Assembly (NCBI GenBank): GCA_032051265.1
Contig: DAMBYU010000005.1
Coordinates: 1 to 64,000, forward strand
Reading direction: 5' to 3'
Length of the DNA: 64,000 nucleotides
Source of the DNA: Dryocola sp032051265
Lineage (GTDB): Bacteria; Pseudomonadota; Gammaproteobacteria; Enterobacterales; Enterobacteriaceae
Shown here: piece after piece, positions 23,527 through 32,477 of the stretch
Layout of the letters: each line of letters starts with the position of its first letter
Position numbering within the stretch: the stretch's first letter is position 1
Translations under genes and position numbers: made by a program
The notes under the pieces: generated by a model
Told to the model about the DNA's origin: nothing
What the model saw: the letters and a program-made list of their open reading frames with translations, nothing else
The model's database searches: none

Positions 23527-26076
23527 ATGAGCAAAGTCAAAATCGCAATTATCGGTAATGGCATGGTCGGCCACCGCTTTATCGAGGACTTACTTGATAA
23601 AGCTCAGCCCGGCCAGTTCGACATTACCGTTTTCTGTGAGGAGCCGCGCAAAGCCTACGACCGCGTGCATCTCTCATCCTATTTCTCCCACCATACCGCT
23701 GAAGAGTTATCTCTGGTTCGTGAAGGCTTCTATGAGAAGCACGGTATTAATGTGCTGGTGGGCGAACGCGCCATCACCATTAACCGCCAGGAAAAAGTGA
23801 TCCACTCTAATACCGGCCGTACCGTGTATTATGACAAACTGGTCATGGCGACAGGCTCCTATCCGTGGATCCCACCGATTAAAGGTTCCGAAACGCAGGA
23901 CTGCTTCGTTTACCGCACCATCGAAGATTTGAACGCTATCGAAGCCTGCGCCCGGCGCAGCAAACGCGGCGCCGTTGTCGGCGGCGGCCTGCTTGGTCTG
24001 GAAGCCGCAGGCGCCCTGAAAAACCTTGGCGTGGAAACCCACGTAATCGAATTTGCGCCAATGCTGATGGCAGAACAGCTCGACCAGATGGGCGGCGAGC
24101 AGTTACGCAACAAAATCGAAAGTATGGGCGTGCGCGTGCACACCAGCAAAAACACCCTGGAGATTGTTCAGGAAGGGAAAGAAGCGCGTAAAACTATGCG
24201 TTTTGCTGACGGCAGCGAACTTGAAATCGACTTTATCGTCTTCTCAACCGGCATCCGTCCACGCGATAAGCTGGCTACCCAGTGCGGGCTGGCCACGGCG
24301 CGGCGCGGCGGCATCGCTATCAACGACAGCTGCCAGACCTCTGACCCGGATATCTACGCTATCGGCGAATGCGCAAGCTGGAACAATCGCGTGTACGGCC
24401 TGGTTGCCCCAGGCTACAAAATGGCGCAGGTCACGGCCGACCACCTGTTAGGCAGCGAAAACGCCTTTGAAGGCGCGGACATGAGCGCCAAGCTGAAACT
24501 GCTGGGCGTGGACGTTGGCGGGATTGGCGATGCGCATGCTCGCACACCGAACGCCCGCAGCTACGTCTATCTGGACGAAAGCAAAGAAGTTTATAAACGT
24601 CTGGTGGTCAGCGAAGACAACAAAACCCTGCTGGGCGCGGTGCTGGTTGGCGACACCAGCGATTACGGCAACCTGCTGCAACTTGTGCTGAACGCCATTG
24701 AACTGCCGGAAAACCCGGACGCGCTGATTCTGCCTTCGCACGCAGGCAGCGGCAAACCATCCATCGGCGTGGACAAACTGCCGGATACCGCGCAGATCTG
24801 CTCATGCTTTGACGTCACTAAGGGCGATCTAATCAGCGCCATCAACAAAGGCTGCCACACCGTCGCGGCGCTGAAAGCAGAAACCAAAGCCGGTACCGGC
24901 TGCGGCGGCTGTATCCCGCTGGTAACGCAGGTGCTCAACGCTGAGCTGGCGAAACAGGGCATTGAAGTAAACAACAACCTGTGCGAGCACTTCGCCTTCT
25001 CCCGCCAGGAGCTGTACCATCTGATCCGCGTGGAAGGCATTAAATCCTTCGAAGAACTGCTGGCTAAATATGGTAAAGGCTACGGCTGCGAAGTCTGTAA
25101 ACCAACCGTGGGTTCTCTCTTGGCCTCCTGCTGGAACGATTATGTGCTCGAACCGCGGCACACCCCGCTGCAGGATACTAACGATAACTTCCTCGGCAAC
25201 ATTCAGAAAGACGGCACCTACTCGGTGATCCCACGCTCTGCCGGCGGCGAAATTACGCCGGAAGGATTGATGGAAGTTGGCCGTATCGCCCGCGAATATA
25301 ATCTCTACACCAAAATCACCGGCTCCCAGCGTATCGGCCTGTTTGGCGCGCAGAAAGACGATCTGCCGGAAATCTGGCGGCAATTGATTGAAGCAGGGTT
25401 TGAAACCGGTCATGCCTACGCTAAAGCGCTGCGCATGGCGAAAACCTGCGTAGGCAGCACCTGGTGCCGTTACGGCGTGGGCGATAGCGTGGGCTTCGGC
25501 GTTGAACTGGAAAACCGTTATAAAGGCATCCGCACTCCGCACAAAATGAAGTTTGGCGTTTCTGGCTGCACCCGTGAATGTGCGGAAGCACAGGGCAAAG
25601 ACGTGGGCATTATCGCCACCGAAAAAGGCTGGAACCTGTACGTATGCGGTAACGGCGGCATGAAACCTCGTCATGCGGATCTGCTGGCTGCGGACCTGGA
25701 TCGCGACACCGTTATTAAATATCTCGACCGCTTCATGATGTTCTATATCCGTACCGCGGACAAACTGACTCGTACCGCCTCCTGGCTGGAAAATCTGGAA
25801 GGCGGCATCGATTACCTCAAAAAAGTGATCATCGAAGACAAACTGGGTCTGAATGCTCAGCTCGAAGCTGAACTGTCGCGTCTGCGCGAGAAAGTCATCT
25901 GTGAGTGGACCGAAACGGTGAACACCCCGGATGCCCAGGTTCGCTTCAAACACTTTATCAATAGCCCGCAGCGTGACCCGAACGTGCAAATTGTGCCGGA
26001 ACGCCAGCAGCATCGTCCGGCTACGCCGTATGAACGTATCCCAGTCACTATGGTAGAAGCGGAGGAAATCGTATGA
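23527..26076 (+). CDS. nirB: NADH-dependent nitrite reductase large subunit
   Basis: 849 residues. In order: an N-terminal FAD/NAD(P) pyridine nucleotide-disulfide domain (about 1-320, with GNGMVGHRF and GGGLLGLEAAG), a BFD-type 2Fe-2S segment (CSCF ... TGCGGCIP, about 422-462), and the nitrite/sulfite reductase core. The siroheme/4Fe-4S ligands are seen as C-x5-C in TCVGSTWCRYG and C-x3-C in GCTRECAEA. It reduces nitrite to ammonia in the cytoplasm. It overlaps nirD by 4 nt (ATGA). Confidence 0.98.
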   Translation: MSKVKIAIIGNGMVGHRFIEDLLDKAQPGQFDITVFCEEPRKAYDRVHLSSYFSHHTAEELSLVREGFYEKHGINVLVGERAITINRQEKVIHSNTGRTVYYDKLVMATGSYPWIPPIKGSETQDCFVYRTIEDLNAIEACARRSKRGAVVGGGLLGLEAAGALKNLGVETHVIEFAPMLMAEQLDQMGGEQLRNKIESMGVRVHTSKNTLEIVQEGKEARKTMRFADGSELEIDFIVFSTGIRPRDKLATQCGLATARRGGIAINDSCQTSDPDIYAIGECASWNNRVYGLVAPGYKMAQVTADHLLGSENAFEGADMSAKLKLLGVDVGGIGDAHARTPNARSYVYLDESKEVYKRLVVSEDNKTLLGAVLVGDTSDYGNLLQLVLNAIELPENPDALILPSHAGSGKPSIGVDKLPDTAQICSCFDVTKGDLISAINKGCHTVAALKAETKAGTGCGGCIPLVTQVLNAELAKQGIEVNNNLCEHFAFSRQELYHLIRVEGIKSFEELLAKYGKGYGCEVCKPTVGSLLASCWNDYVLEPRHTPLQDTNDNFLGNIQKDGTYSVIPRSAGGEITPEGLMEVGRIAREYNLYTKITGSQRIGLFGAQKDDLPEIWRQLIEAGFETGHAYAKALRMAKTCVGSTWCRYGVGDSVGFGVELENRYKGIRTPHKMKFGVSGCTRECAEAQGKDVGIIATEKGWNLYVCGNGGMKPRHADLLAADLDRDTVIKYLDRFMMFYIRTADKLTRTASWLENLEGGIDYLKKVIIEDKLGLNAQLEAELSRLREKVICEWTETVNTPDAQVRFKHFINSPQRDPNVQIVPERQQHRPATPYERIPVTMVEAEEIV

Positions 26077-26399
26077 GCCAGTGGACTACCGTTTGTCAGT
26101 TAAACGACATCCTGCCAGCAACCGGCGTTTGCGCCCTGCTGGGCGATCGGCAGATTGCGATTTTCCGCCCGCGTAACGACGAGCAGGTTTTCGCCATCAG
26201 CAACATCGATCCCTTTTTCCAGGCGAGCGTGCTGTGTCGCGGATTAATTGCCGAGCACCAGAACGAACTGTGGGTTGCCAGTCCGTTGAAAAAACAGCGT
26301 TTCCGTCTGCGTGACGGGCTGTGCATGGAAGACGAAGGGCACTCCGTCGCACACTTTGCAGCGCGCGTTCAGGACGGCAAGGTACAGATAAAAGCTTAA
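26073..26399 (+). CDS. nirD: NADH-dependent nitrite reductase small subunit
   Basis: 108-residue Rieske-fold protein. It lacks the CxH...CxxH iron-sulfur ligands of true Rieske proteins, as E. coli NirD does, so it is a structural partner of NirB rather than an electron carrier. The ATG overlaps the nirB stop, giving coupled translation. Confidence 0.96.
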   Translation: MSQWTTVCQLNDILPATGVCALLGDRQIAIFRPRNDEQVFAISNIDPFFQASVLCRGLIAEHQNELWVASPLKKQRFRLRDGLCMEDEGHSVAHFAARVQDGKVQIKA

Positions 26400-26419
26400 A
26401 AAATAATTCTGACCGAAGC

Positions 26420-26453
26420 GTAGGGTGGAAAAGCGCAGTGCCTTCCGCCCTAC
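26420..26453. repeat. Inverted repeat between nirD and nirC (REP-like)
   Basis: GTAGGGTGGAA and TTCCGCCCTAC form 11-nt arms with one mismatch around a 12-nt loop. It lies in the 127-nt nirD-nirC gap. Such intraoperon palindromes can protect upstream mRNA from 3-prime decay. No T-tract follows, so it is not a classic terminator. Confidence 0.5.
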
Positions 26454-26526
26454 AGCATTCAGGATCGAAAAACAGCCATCACCTTATTTACCTTTTCTTA
26501 TTTTTCAAATATTTGGGATAACAAAA

Positions 26527-27333
26527 ATGTTCACCGATACCATTAATAAGTGTGCGGCGAATGCCGCTCGTATTGCCCGGCTGGCGAAAAATAACCCACT
26601 CGGATTCTGGGTTAGTTCTGCAATGGCAGGGGCTTATGTCGGCCTTGGCATCATCCTAATCTTCACCCTCGGAAACCTGCTCGATCCTTCTGTTCGCCCA
26701 CTCGTTATGGGTGCCACCTTTGGTATCGCCCTGACGCTTGTGATCATCGCCGGCTCCGAGCTGTTCACCGGCCACACCATGTTCCTGACCTTCGGCGTTA
26801 AAGCGGGGACTATCTCTCAGGGCCAGATGTGGATGATTCTGCCGCAAACCTGGCTGGGCAACCTGGTGGGTTCAGTGTTTGTCGCGCTGCTGTATAGCTG
26901 GGGAGGCGGTAGCCTGCTGCCGGTTGATACCAGCCTCGTTCACACCGTGGCGCTGGCTAAAACCACCGCGCCGGCAATGACGCTGTTCTTCAAAGGCGCG
27001 CTGTGTAACTGGCTGGTTTGTCTGGCGATCTGGATGGCGATTCGTACCGAAGGCGCGGCAAAATTCATCGCTATCTGGTGGTGTCTGCTGGCGTTTATCG
27101 CTTCCGGCTATGAACACTCCATTGCCAATATGACGCTGTTTGCGCTCTCCTGGTTTGGTCACCATAGCGAGGCTTATACGCTGGCCGGAATCGGTCACAA
27201 CCTGCTGTGGGTCACGCTTGGGAATACCCTTTCTGGCGTAGTATTCATGGGTCTGGGTTATTGGTATGCTACGCCAAAAGCCGAACGCCCACAGCCAGAG
27301 CGAATCGCTGCGCCTGAGACTGTACGCCAATAA
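26527..27333 (+). CDS. nirC: Nitrite transporter NirC
   Basis: 268 residues from ATG 26527 (MFTDTINKCAANAARIARLA); the upstream 34-residue extension crosses the intergenic repeat and is rejected. Six membrane segments of the FocA/NirC family; the pentameric channel carries nitrite. The family motifs SAMAGAYVGLGI, GSELFTGHTMFL and GALCNWLVCLA with SGYEHSIANM are present. It supplies NirBD with nitrite and limits its accumulation. Confidence 0.97.
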   Translation: MFTDTINKCAANAARIARLAKNNPLGFWVSSAMAGAYVGLGIILIFTLGNLLDPSVRPLVMGATFGIALTLVIIAGSELFTGHTMFLTFGVKAGTISQGQMWMILPQTWLGNLVGSVFVALLYSWGGGSLLPVDTSLVHTVALAKTTAPAMTLFFKGALCNWLVCLAIWMAIRTEGAAKFIAIWWCLLAFIASGYEHSIANMTLFALSWFGHHSEAYTLAGIGHNLLWVTLGNTLSGVVFMGLGYWYATPKAERPQPERIAAPETVRQ

Positions 27334-27346
27334 TAGAGGACTGCCC

Positions 27347-28720
27347 GTGGATCACCTGCCCATATTTTGTCAGCTACGAGATCGCGCCTGCCTGCTGGTT
27401 GGCGGCGGCGATGTCGCAGAACGTAAAGCACGTTTATTGATGGAGGCAGGGGCCCGCGTCACCGTTAATGCCCTGGACTTCACGCCGCAATTCAAAGTAT
27501 GGGCGGAACAGGGCATGCTTACCCTTGAGCAGGGTGAATTCTCCCCTTCCCTACTCGATGTCAGCTGGCTGGCCATTGCCGCGACCGATAACGACGAGGT
27601 GAATCAGCAGGTCAGCGATACGTGCGAGTCCCGCCGTATCTTCTGCAACGTGGTCGATGCTCCAAAGCAGGCCAGCTTTATTATGCCATCGATTATTGAC
27701 CGCTCGCCGCTGATGGTTGCCGTCTCTTCCGGCGGCACGTCTCCGGTGCTGGCGCGTCTGCTGCGGGAAAAACTCGAATCCATTCTGCCGCTGCATCTTG
27801 GCAAAATCGCCGGCTACGCAGGTACGCTGCGCGGGCGAGTAAAATCAAAGTTTGCCACCATGGGCGAACGCCGCCGCTTCTGGGAAAAATTCTTCACCAA
27901 TGACCGCCTGGCGCAGTACCTGGCAAACGAAGACCGGAAAGCTATCGACCAGGAAACCGAATCCATGTTTGCCACATCGCTCGATCATCGAGGCGAAGTG
28001 GTATTAGTAGGCGCGGGGCCCGGGGACGCAGGATTGTTAACGCTAAAAGGGCTGCAACAGATTCAGCAGGCCGATGTTGTGGTTTATGACCGTCTGGTCT
28101 CCGATGATATTATGAATCTCGTGCGTCGCGACGCGGACCGTGTCTTTGTCGGTAAACGAGCAGGTTTCCACTGCGTACCGCAGGAAGAAATTAACCAGAT
28201 CCTGCTGCGCGAAGCCCAGAAAGGTAAGCGCGTGGTGCGTCTGAAAGGCGGCGATCCCTTTATCTTTGGCCGCGGCGGCGAAGAGCTGGAAACGCTGTGT
28301 AACGGCGGCATTCCCTTCTCCGTTGTGCCAGGCATCACCGCTGCATCGGGCTGCTCCGCTTATTCCGGCATTCCGTTAACCCACCGTGACTACGCGCAAA
28401 GCGTGCGGCTGGTCACCGGGCACCTGAAAACGGGCGGCGAGCTGGACTGGGAAAACCTGGCGGCAGAGAAACAAACGCTGGTGTTTTATATGGGGCTGAA
28501 TCAGGCGCCAGCTATTGCGCAAAACCTCATCAATCACGGTATGTCTGCGGATATGCCCGCGGCCCTGGTGGAAAACGGCACTTCCGTAAAACAGCGCGTT
28601 GTCAGCGGAGTGCTGAGCGAACTTGGCGAGCTGGCAACTCAGGTTGAAAGCCCGGCGCTGATTATTGTCGGGCGCGTAGTCGCGTTGCGCGACAAGCTTA
28701 ACTGGTTCTCAAATCACTAA
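27347..28720 (+). CDS. cysG: Siroheme synthase (trifunctional CysG)
   Basis: 457 residues from GTG 27347, read as fMet-Asp-His-Leu-Pro, the same start as E. coli CysG; an in-frame ATG at 27266 lies inside nirC and is rejected. The N-terminal half (about 1-210) is the precorrin-2 dehydrogenase/sirohydrochlorin ferrochelatase with GGGDVAERKA and SSGGTSPVLARLLREK. The C-terminal half (about 215-450) is the SUMT methyltransferase with GAGPGDAGLLTLKG and VRLKGGDPFIFGRGGEE. It makes siroheme for NirB and CysI. It follows nirC by 13 nt. Confidence 0.97.
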   Translation: MDHLPIFCQLRDRACLLVGGGDVAERKARLLMEAGARVTVNALDFTPQFKVWAEQGMLTLEQGEFSPSLLDVSWLAIAATDNDEVNQQVSDTCESRRIFCNVVDAPKQASFIMPSIIDRSPLMVAVSSGGTSPVLARLLREKLESILPLHLGKIAGYAGTLRGRVKSKFATMGERRRFWEKFFTNDRLAQYLANEDRKAIDQETESMFATSLDHRGEVVLVGAGPGDAGLLTLKGLQQIQQADVVVYDRLVSDDIMNLVRRDADRVFVGKRAGFHCVPQEEINQILLREAQKGKRVVRLKGGDPFIFGRGGEELETLCNGGIPFSVVPGITAASGCSAYSGIPLTHRDYAQSVRLVTGHLKTGGELDWENLAAEKQTLVFYMGLNQAPAIAQNLINHGMSADMPAALVENGTSVKQRVVSGVLSELGELATQVESPALIIVGRVVALRDKLNWFSNH

Positions 28721-28738
28721 ACCTGAAGCCTGTTAATG

Positions 28739-28759
28739 ACGCCCTCTTTACGAGGGCGT
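28739..28759. terminator. Hairpin between convergent cysG and yhfS
   Basis: ACGCCCTC and GAGGGCGT flank a TTTAC loop in the 45-nt gap. The T-tract is weak on both strands, so efficiency is uncertain. Confidence 0.55.
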
Positions 28760-28765
28760 TGCTAT

Positions 28766-29851
28766 TTACAGGCCAGCACAACTTTCCTGCAAAATCCGCA
28801 GTACCGTAAGCGCGCCGCTACGATTTGGGTTTATGCGAATCATGCGCTCCTCAAGGCCGGGATCGGCCTGGCGGAAAGTCCCGGACACGCGATAAAACAG
28901 CGGCGGGATTTCATACCTGGATTCCGCTCCAACCGGGTAAGGCAAAGCTCCCAGCCTGTGCGCCGCATTCAGTACCTGTTCCGCAATCGGCTGGTGGAAT
29001 TCGACCAGCAAAACCTTTGATTGCGCGTTCGCGATAAACGCGTGCTTCACCTGAGGAATGGCCCCGTTTTTCAGCTCTTCCACCAGGCTATCGTTGACCT
29101 GAGCCTGAACGGCGTGCATCACGGGCGCAAACACCAGCCCGCGCAAAGCCTCCATAGCCTGGTTCCCCTGCACCTGGCTGCCGCCTGAATACATGCTTTT
29201 GCGTACCGCGCTCACCGCATCCTTATCACCGACAACAACACCAACGCCAGGCGGACCAAAAAGCTTAAAGCATGAAAATGTGGAAAGCGTCGCGCCACAT
29301 TCGCTGCCAATATTCCCGACCTTCATCACCGCATAGTTATCGTCGGTTAACGACGGCAAATCGTACTGGTTAAAGCAGTTGATAACTTCACGCAAAGCGT
29401 ATGAATCATCAATTTTCTGCCGGGTATGCTGAATAAGCCCCGCCTGCGGGCGATGACGAACAATCGCCTTTTTTACTTCCTCAGGCTGGTTGAAATCGGC
29501 ACGGATAAGCCTCAGACCCATTTGTTCAGCAACGATCGCCGTGGTGGGATAGAGCGGCGCATCGTGGATCAATAAGCTTTCGCCTGCTTTCAGCAATGCA
29601 GCAAGGCCGCTACGTATTGCTCCCGTTCCCGCCCCCTGTACCAGAGCGGATGCCGGAGCGGCAAAGAAATCGGCAATTACGGCTTCCACACGCCGGGTCA
29701 TCTGCGGCTGGTTAAGACCGGGGACCAGGCCAAAATCTCCTGCGTTGAGAAAATCACTGCCGGGAAAATGGCGGCAAATGATGTCGACCAGTTGAAACTG
29801 TTTCTGCTGCGCCTGCTCCATCGTCAGGCTTTGCAAAGGCCAGGTTTTCAC
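28766..29851 (-). CDS. yhfS: YhfS, PLP-dependent fold-type I enzyme of unknown substrate
   Basis: 361 residues, same length as the E. coli protein. The PLP lysine is predicted at Lys196 in TFSCFKLFGPPGVG, and the cofactor Asp at 170-171 in SLTDDNY; VQGAGTGAIRSGL is the phosphate-binding loop. Resembles aminotransferase/SHMT-like enzymes. Last gene of the yhf cluster, 57 nt after yhfT. No reaction is known; in this operon it probably acts with YhfX, a second PLP enzyme. Confidence 0.9.
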   Translation of the reverse strand: MKTWPLQSLTMEQAQQKQFQLVDIICRHFPGSDFLNAGDFGLVPGLNQPQMTRRVEAVIADFFAAPASALVQGAGTGAIRSGLAALLKAGESLLIHDAPLYPTTAIVAEQMGLRLIRADFNQPEEVKKAIVRHRPQAGLIQHTRQKIDDSYALREVINCFNQYDLPSLTDDNYAVMKVGNIGSECGATLSTFSCFKLFGPPGVGVVVGDKDAVSAVRKSMYSGGSQVQGNQAMEALRGLVFAPVMHAVQAQVNDSLVEELKNGAIPQVKHAFIANAQSKVLLVEFHQPIAEQVLNAAHRLGALPYPVGAESRYEIPPLFYRVSGTFRQADPGLEERMIRINPNRSGALTVLRILQESCAGL

Positions 29852-29908
29852 TTAAGCATAACTCCAGCAAGGCCCGGCGCTGACGACAGCGGCAGGCAAA
29901 GGTAAGGA

Positions 29909-31213
29909 TCAGGCCGGAACAAACAGGCCACAGTAGTAGAGAATATTCAGCAGGATGCCGGTAATCAGCACCGCCACGACAGGCGAAGCCATCTTCTGTA
30001 CCGGACGACCGAGCGACTCATTCAGGAAGTAAATCGCCGCAGCAATGGTAAACCCGGTGTAGCCCGCCATTTTAATGGCGGCGAAGATAGAGCCAACCAG
30101 CAACGCCATTTCCATCAGCATATTCATGGCGTTACGGATATTGTCCGAAGCATTGCGTACGGAAGGATAGCGCCCAAGCCATTTACCGATGGAGCGCAAC
30201 AGCAGCACTTCAACCGAAATCACTGCGGCACCCGCCACAAAGGCGATCAGCGGATTAGTGATTAAGTAACCAGCCGCGTAAACAAAGGTGAAACCGGCAA
30301 CCGCGTATACCCCCGTCGCCAGCGCAGTAGTCGCGATGAGGGGCACAAACCCGAGGCCACGCATAAATTCTGCTAGCGCCGCCTGGTGAATCAACGTCTG
30401 CGACTGTGCCGGATCCAGCCCCGGCGTGTATGCCTTTTCAAGCGTAAAGATGGAAACCTCAGATCCTGCAAAAATCTTCATGCTGGCAACAACCGCAATC
30501 AACCCACCGACAATAGCGATATACGGCAGGTGCTTGATAATGCGCGAGGTGCGCTCCTCGAATACCGATAGCCCGCCGTCGTCATGCTCTCGCTCTCCCC
30601 GGGTACGATGATCCTGAGTAATGGCGATGCCCAGCAGCATGACCATCCCAACGAAAATCTCAATGGATTCCGGATTCAGATGCGGGAAGTAACGCACGAT
30701 AATGACACGCGTCATGAGTACGACAAAAGCGGCCAACAGGCTGCTTTTCCAGCCAAACTGGTAGAAGATTGCGACCAACGGGAAAAGCGCAAAGGCAGAA
30801 ACAACCGGTGAACTCAGCTCGCCCAGCGAACCCAGCACATCCACAGGCAACGCCGTCAGTAGCTGGTTAACCGGCAGCAGACAGGTCAGGATGAGGACGC
30901 CCCACACCGCCCCCAAACCAAAGGCTAACAGACTGTTAAACGCCAGCACGCCGAGGATATCGGTGGGTAGAAACAGCAGCCACGCATTAAGCAAACCGGT
31001 TTTAAGCGTAAAGGAAATCCCCACCGAGGCCACAAAGCCAATACTCAGACCAAAAGCAATGCTACCCGCTTCCCGGCGGTTCATATTGCCCTCGATTAGC
31101 TGCGGCAGAATGGGGCGTATGCCATCGTGGAACACCGCCGCCGACTTATGCGCCAGCAGAGCCGTCATCCCGGTCAGGCACGCCACCACCAAAATTTGAA
31201 TATAGAAGTCCAT
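29909..31213 (-). CDS. yhfT: YhfT, polytopic inner membrane protein
   Basis: 434 residues with about 10 to 12 hydrophobic segments; starts MDFYIQILVVACLTGMTALL. Same length as E. coli YhfT. No recognised transport family signature is visible to me, but the size and topology suit a permease, and its neighbour YhfU is small and soluble, which would fit a membrane/cytosolic pair. Role as transporter is inference from context. Confidence 0.88.
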   Translation of the reverse strand: MDFYIQILVVACLTGMTALLAHKSAAVFHDGIRPILPQLIEGNMNRREAGSIAFGLSIGFVASVGISFTLKTGLLNAWLLFLPTDILGVLAFNSLLAFGLGAVWGVLILTCLLPVNQLLTALPVDVLGSLGELSSPVVSAFALFPLVAIFYQFGWKSSLLAAFVVLMTRVIIVRYFPHLNPESIEIFVGMVMLLGIAITQDHRTRGEREHDDGGLSVFEERTSRIIKHLPYIAIVGGLIAVVASMKIFAGSEVSIFTLEKAYTPGLDPAQSQTLIHQAALAEFMRGLGFVPLIATTALATGVYAVAGFTFVYAAGYLITNPLIAFVAGAAVISVEVLLLRSIGKWLGRYPSVRNASDNIRNAMNMLMEMALLVGSIFAAIKMAGYTGFTIAAAIYFLNESLGRPVQKMASPVVAVLITGILLNILYYCGLFVPA

Positions 31214-31223
31214 AGCGCTGCCT

Positions 31224-31577
31224 TTATTTTAAATGGGCGACAAGCATCGGGATCGCATGTTCGATATGCTCAACCGACAGGCCAAAGGCAACTTTTCCGT
31301 CCGCGACCATTTTGGCGATTTGCTCTTCCTTCGCCTTAATGCCCGGTTTGGCAATCGTGCCACTCTTGCTGTAGCCAATCACCGCGATGGCAATAGATAA
31401 CGCCGCACCCGCACCGGTGTTACAGGCGCCGATGTAATAGTCGAGCTGGCCGGACTTCACCTTCATCGCCGCTTCCATATCGTTATAAATGAACACTTCA
31501 AAGCAGCCGGGCGCTGCGGTTTCGATAGTTTTTTTAAGAAGTTCACGCTGTAAGCCAGCGACACCGATCTTTTTCAT
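31224..31577 (-). CDS. yhfU: YhfU (DUF2620) small protein
   Basis: 117 residues. Starts MKKIGVAGLQRELLKKTIET and has a glycine-rich central stretch CNTGAGAALSIAIAVIGYSK. Same length as E. coli YhfU. It looks like a small alpha/beta protein. Always next to yhfT, with only 10 nt between them here, so a complex is plausible. Function unknown. Confidence 0.88.
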   Translation of the reverse strand: MKKIGVAGLQRELLKKTIETAAPGCFEVFIYNDMEAAMKVKSGQLDYYIGACNTGAGAALSIAIAVIGYSKSGTIAKPGIKAKEEQIAKMVADGKVAFGLSVEHIEHAIPMLVAHLK

Positions 31578-31586
31578 GGGAAATCC

Positions 31587-32477
31587 TTATTTAAAGAAGA
31601 CAGAGGGGTTGTCACGTAACATCAAATCAACGTCAGCCTGAGTAAAACCAGCTTCCTGCAATAAAGGCACAAACGTTGTCAGCAAATAGTCGAAGCCAGC
31701 ACCGCCATTGGCTTTCAGATGGGAGCGTCGGGTGATATCCATAGAGAGCATGACGTGGTCGAGCAGCCCACGGCTGGCAATTTCTTTCAGCATCAGCACG
31801 CGCTTCTCATCCGGGTAATAGTTGTTTTTGCCGATGGTATCGAACTGGACATAAGCGCCCTGCTCAATCATGCGCAAAATATTGTCGAGGTTGTCTTTCA
31901 GGTCGCAGTGGCCAACGACAACGCGCGAAAGGTCCACACCGTTTTTTTTCAACAGCGTCAGTTGCTCAAGTCCCATAGTGCTAAACGAGGTATGTGTTGA
32001 AATTGGGCGCCCGGTTGCCCGGTGCGCAATGGCAGCGGCGGTAAATACTTTTGCTTCATCGGGCGTAATGACATCCACGCTCGACCCGATTTCCGCGATG
32101 ATCCCGGCTTTCATTTCGGTGCCGTCAATGCCCTGCTCAATCTCGTCAATCATCTCGCAGGCGAGCGTTTCTACACTGATGGTCGCGACATGAGCCGGGT
32201 AGAAATCGTGCTGGTAATAGCCGGTACAGGCCATCACGTTCATGCCGGTATCGCGCATAATATCGAGCATAAACTGCGGATTGCGCCCCATATAGCGGTT
32301 GGTCATTTCGATGATGTTGCGTACGCCCCGGGCATAGAGATTCTTCATTTCCCCGCAAATCAGGTCGTATTGATCCAGCCGGCAATCAATATTGTCTTTG
32401 AATGACGACAGATCGATATGCAGGTGTTCGTGGGCATAGGTGTAGCCCGACGCGTCAATGCGCGTTTGCTCAGCCAT
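31587..32477 (-). CDS. php: Phosphotriesterase homology protein
   Basis: 296 residues from ATG 32477; the longer reading goes further into yhfW and is rejected. Amidohydrolase superfamily TIM barrel. Metal ligands are visible: HEHLH (His16/His18), the bridging acidic segment KAGIIAEIGSS, STHTSF and VVGHCDLKDN histidines, and Asp in MLSMDITRR. E. coli Php does not hydrolyse standard phosphotriesters well; the true substrate is unknown. It overlaps yhfW by 8 nt. Confidence 0.92.
   Translation of the reverse strand: MAEQTRIDASGYTYAHEHLHIDLSSFKDNIDCRLDQYDLICGEMKNLYARGVRNIIEMTNRYMGRNPQFMLDIMRDTGMNVMACTGYYQHDFYPAHVATISVETLACEMIDEIEQGIDGTEMKAGIIAEIGSSVDVITPDEAKVFTAAAIAHRATGRPISTHTSFSTMGLEQLTLLKKNGVDLSRVVVGHCDLKDNLDNILRMIEQGAYVQFDTIGKNNYYPDEKRVLMLKEIASRGLLDHVMLSMDITRRSHLKANGGAGFDYLLTTFVPLLQEAGFTQADVDLMLRDNPSVFFK

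Noticed and set aside
24829..26013. 394-codon minus-strand ORF opposite nirB
   Set aside because: Antisense shadow of the conserved NirB core, with low-complexity composition and no recognisable domain.
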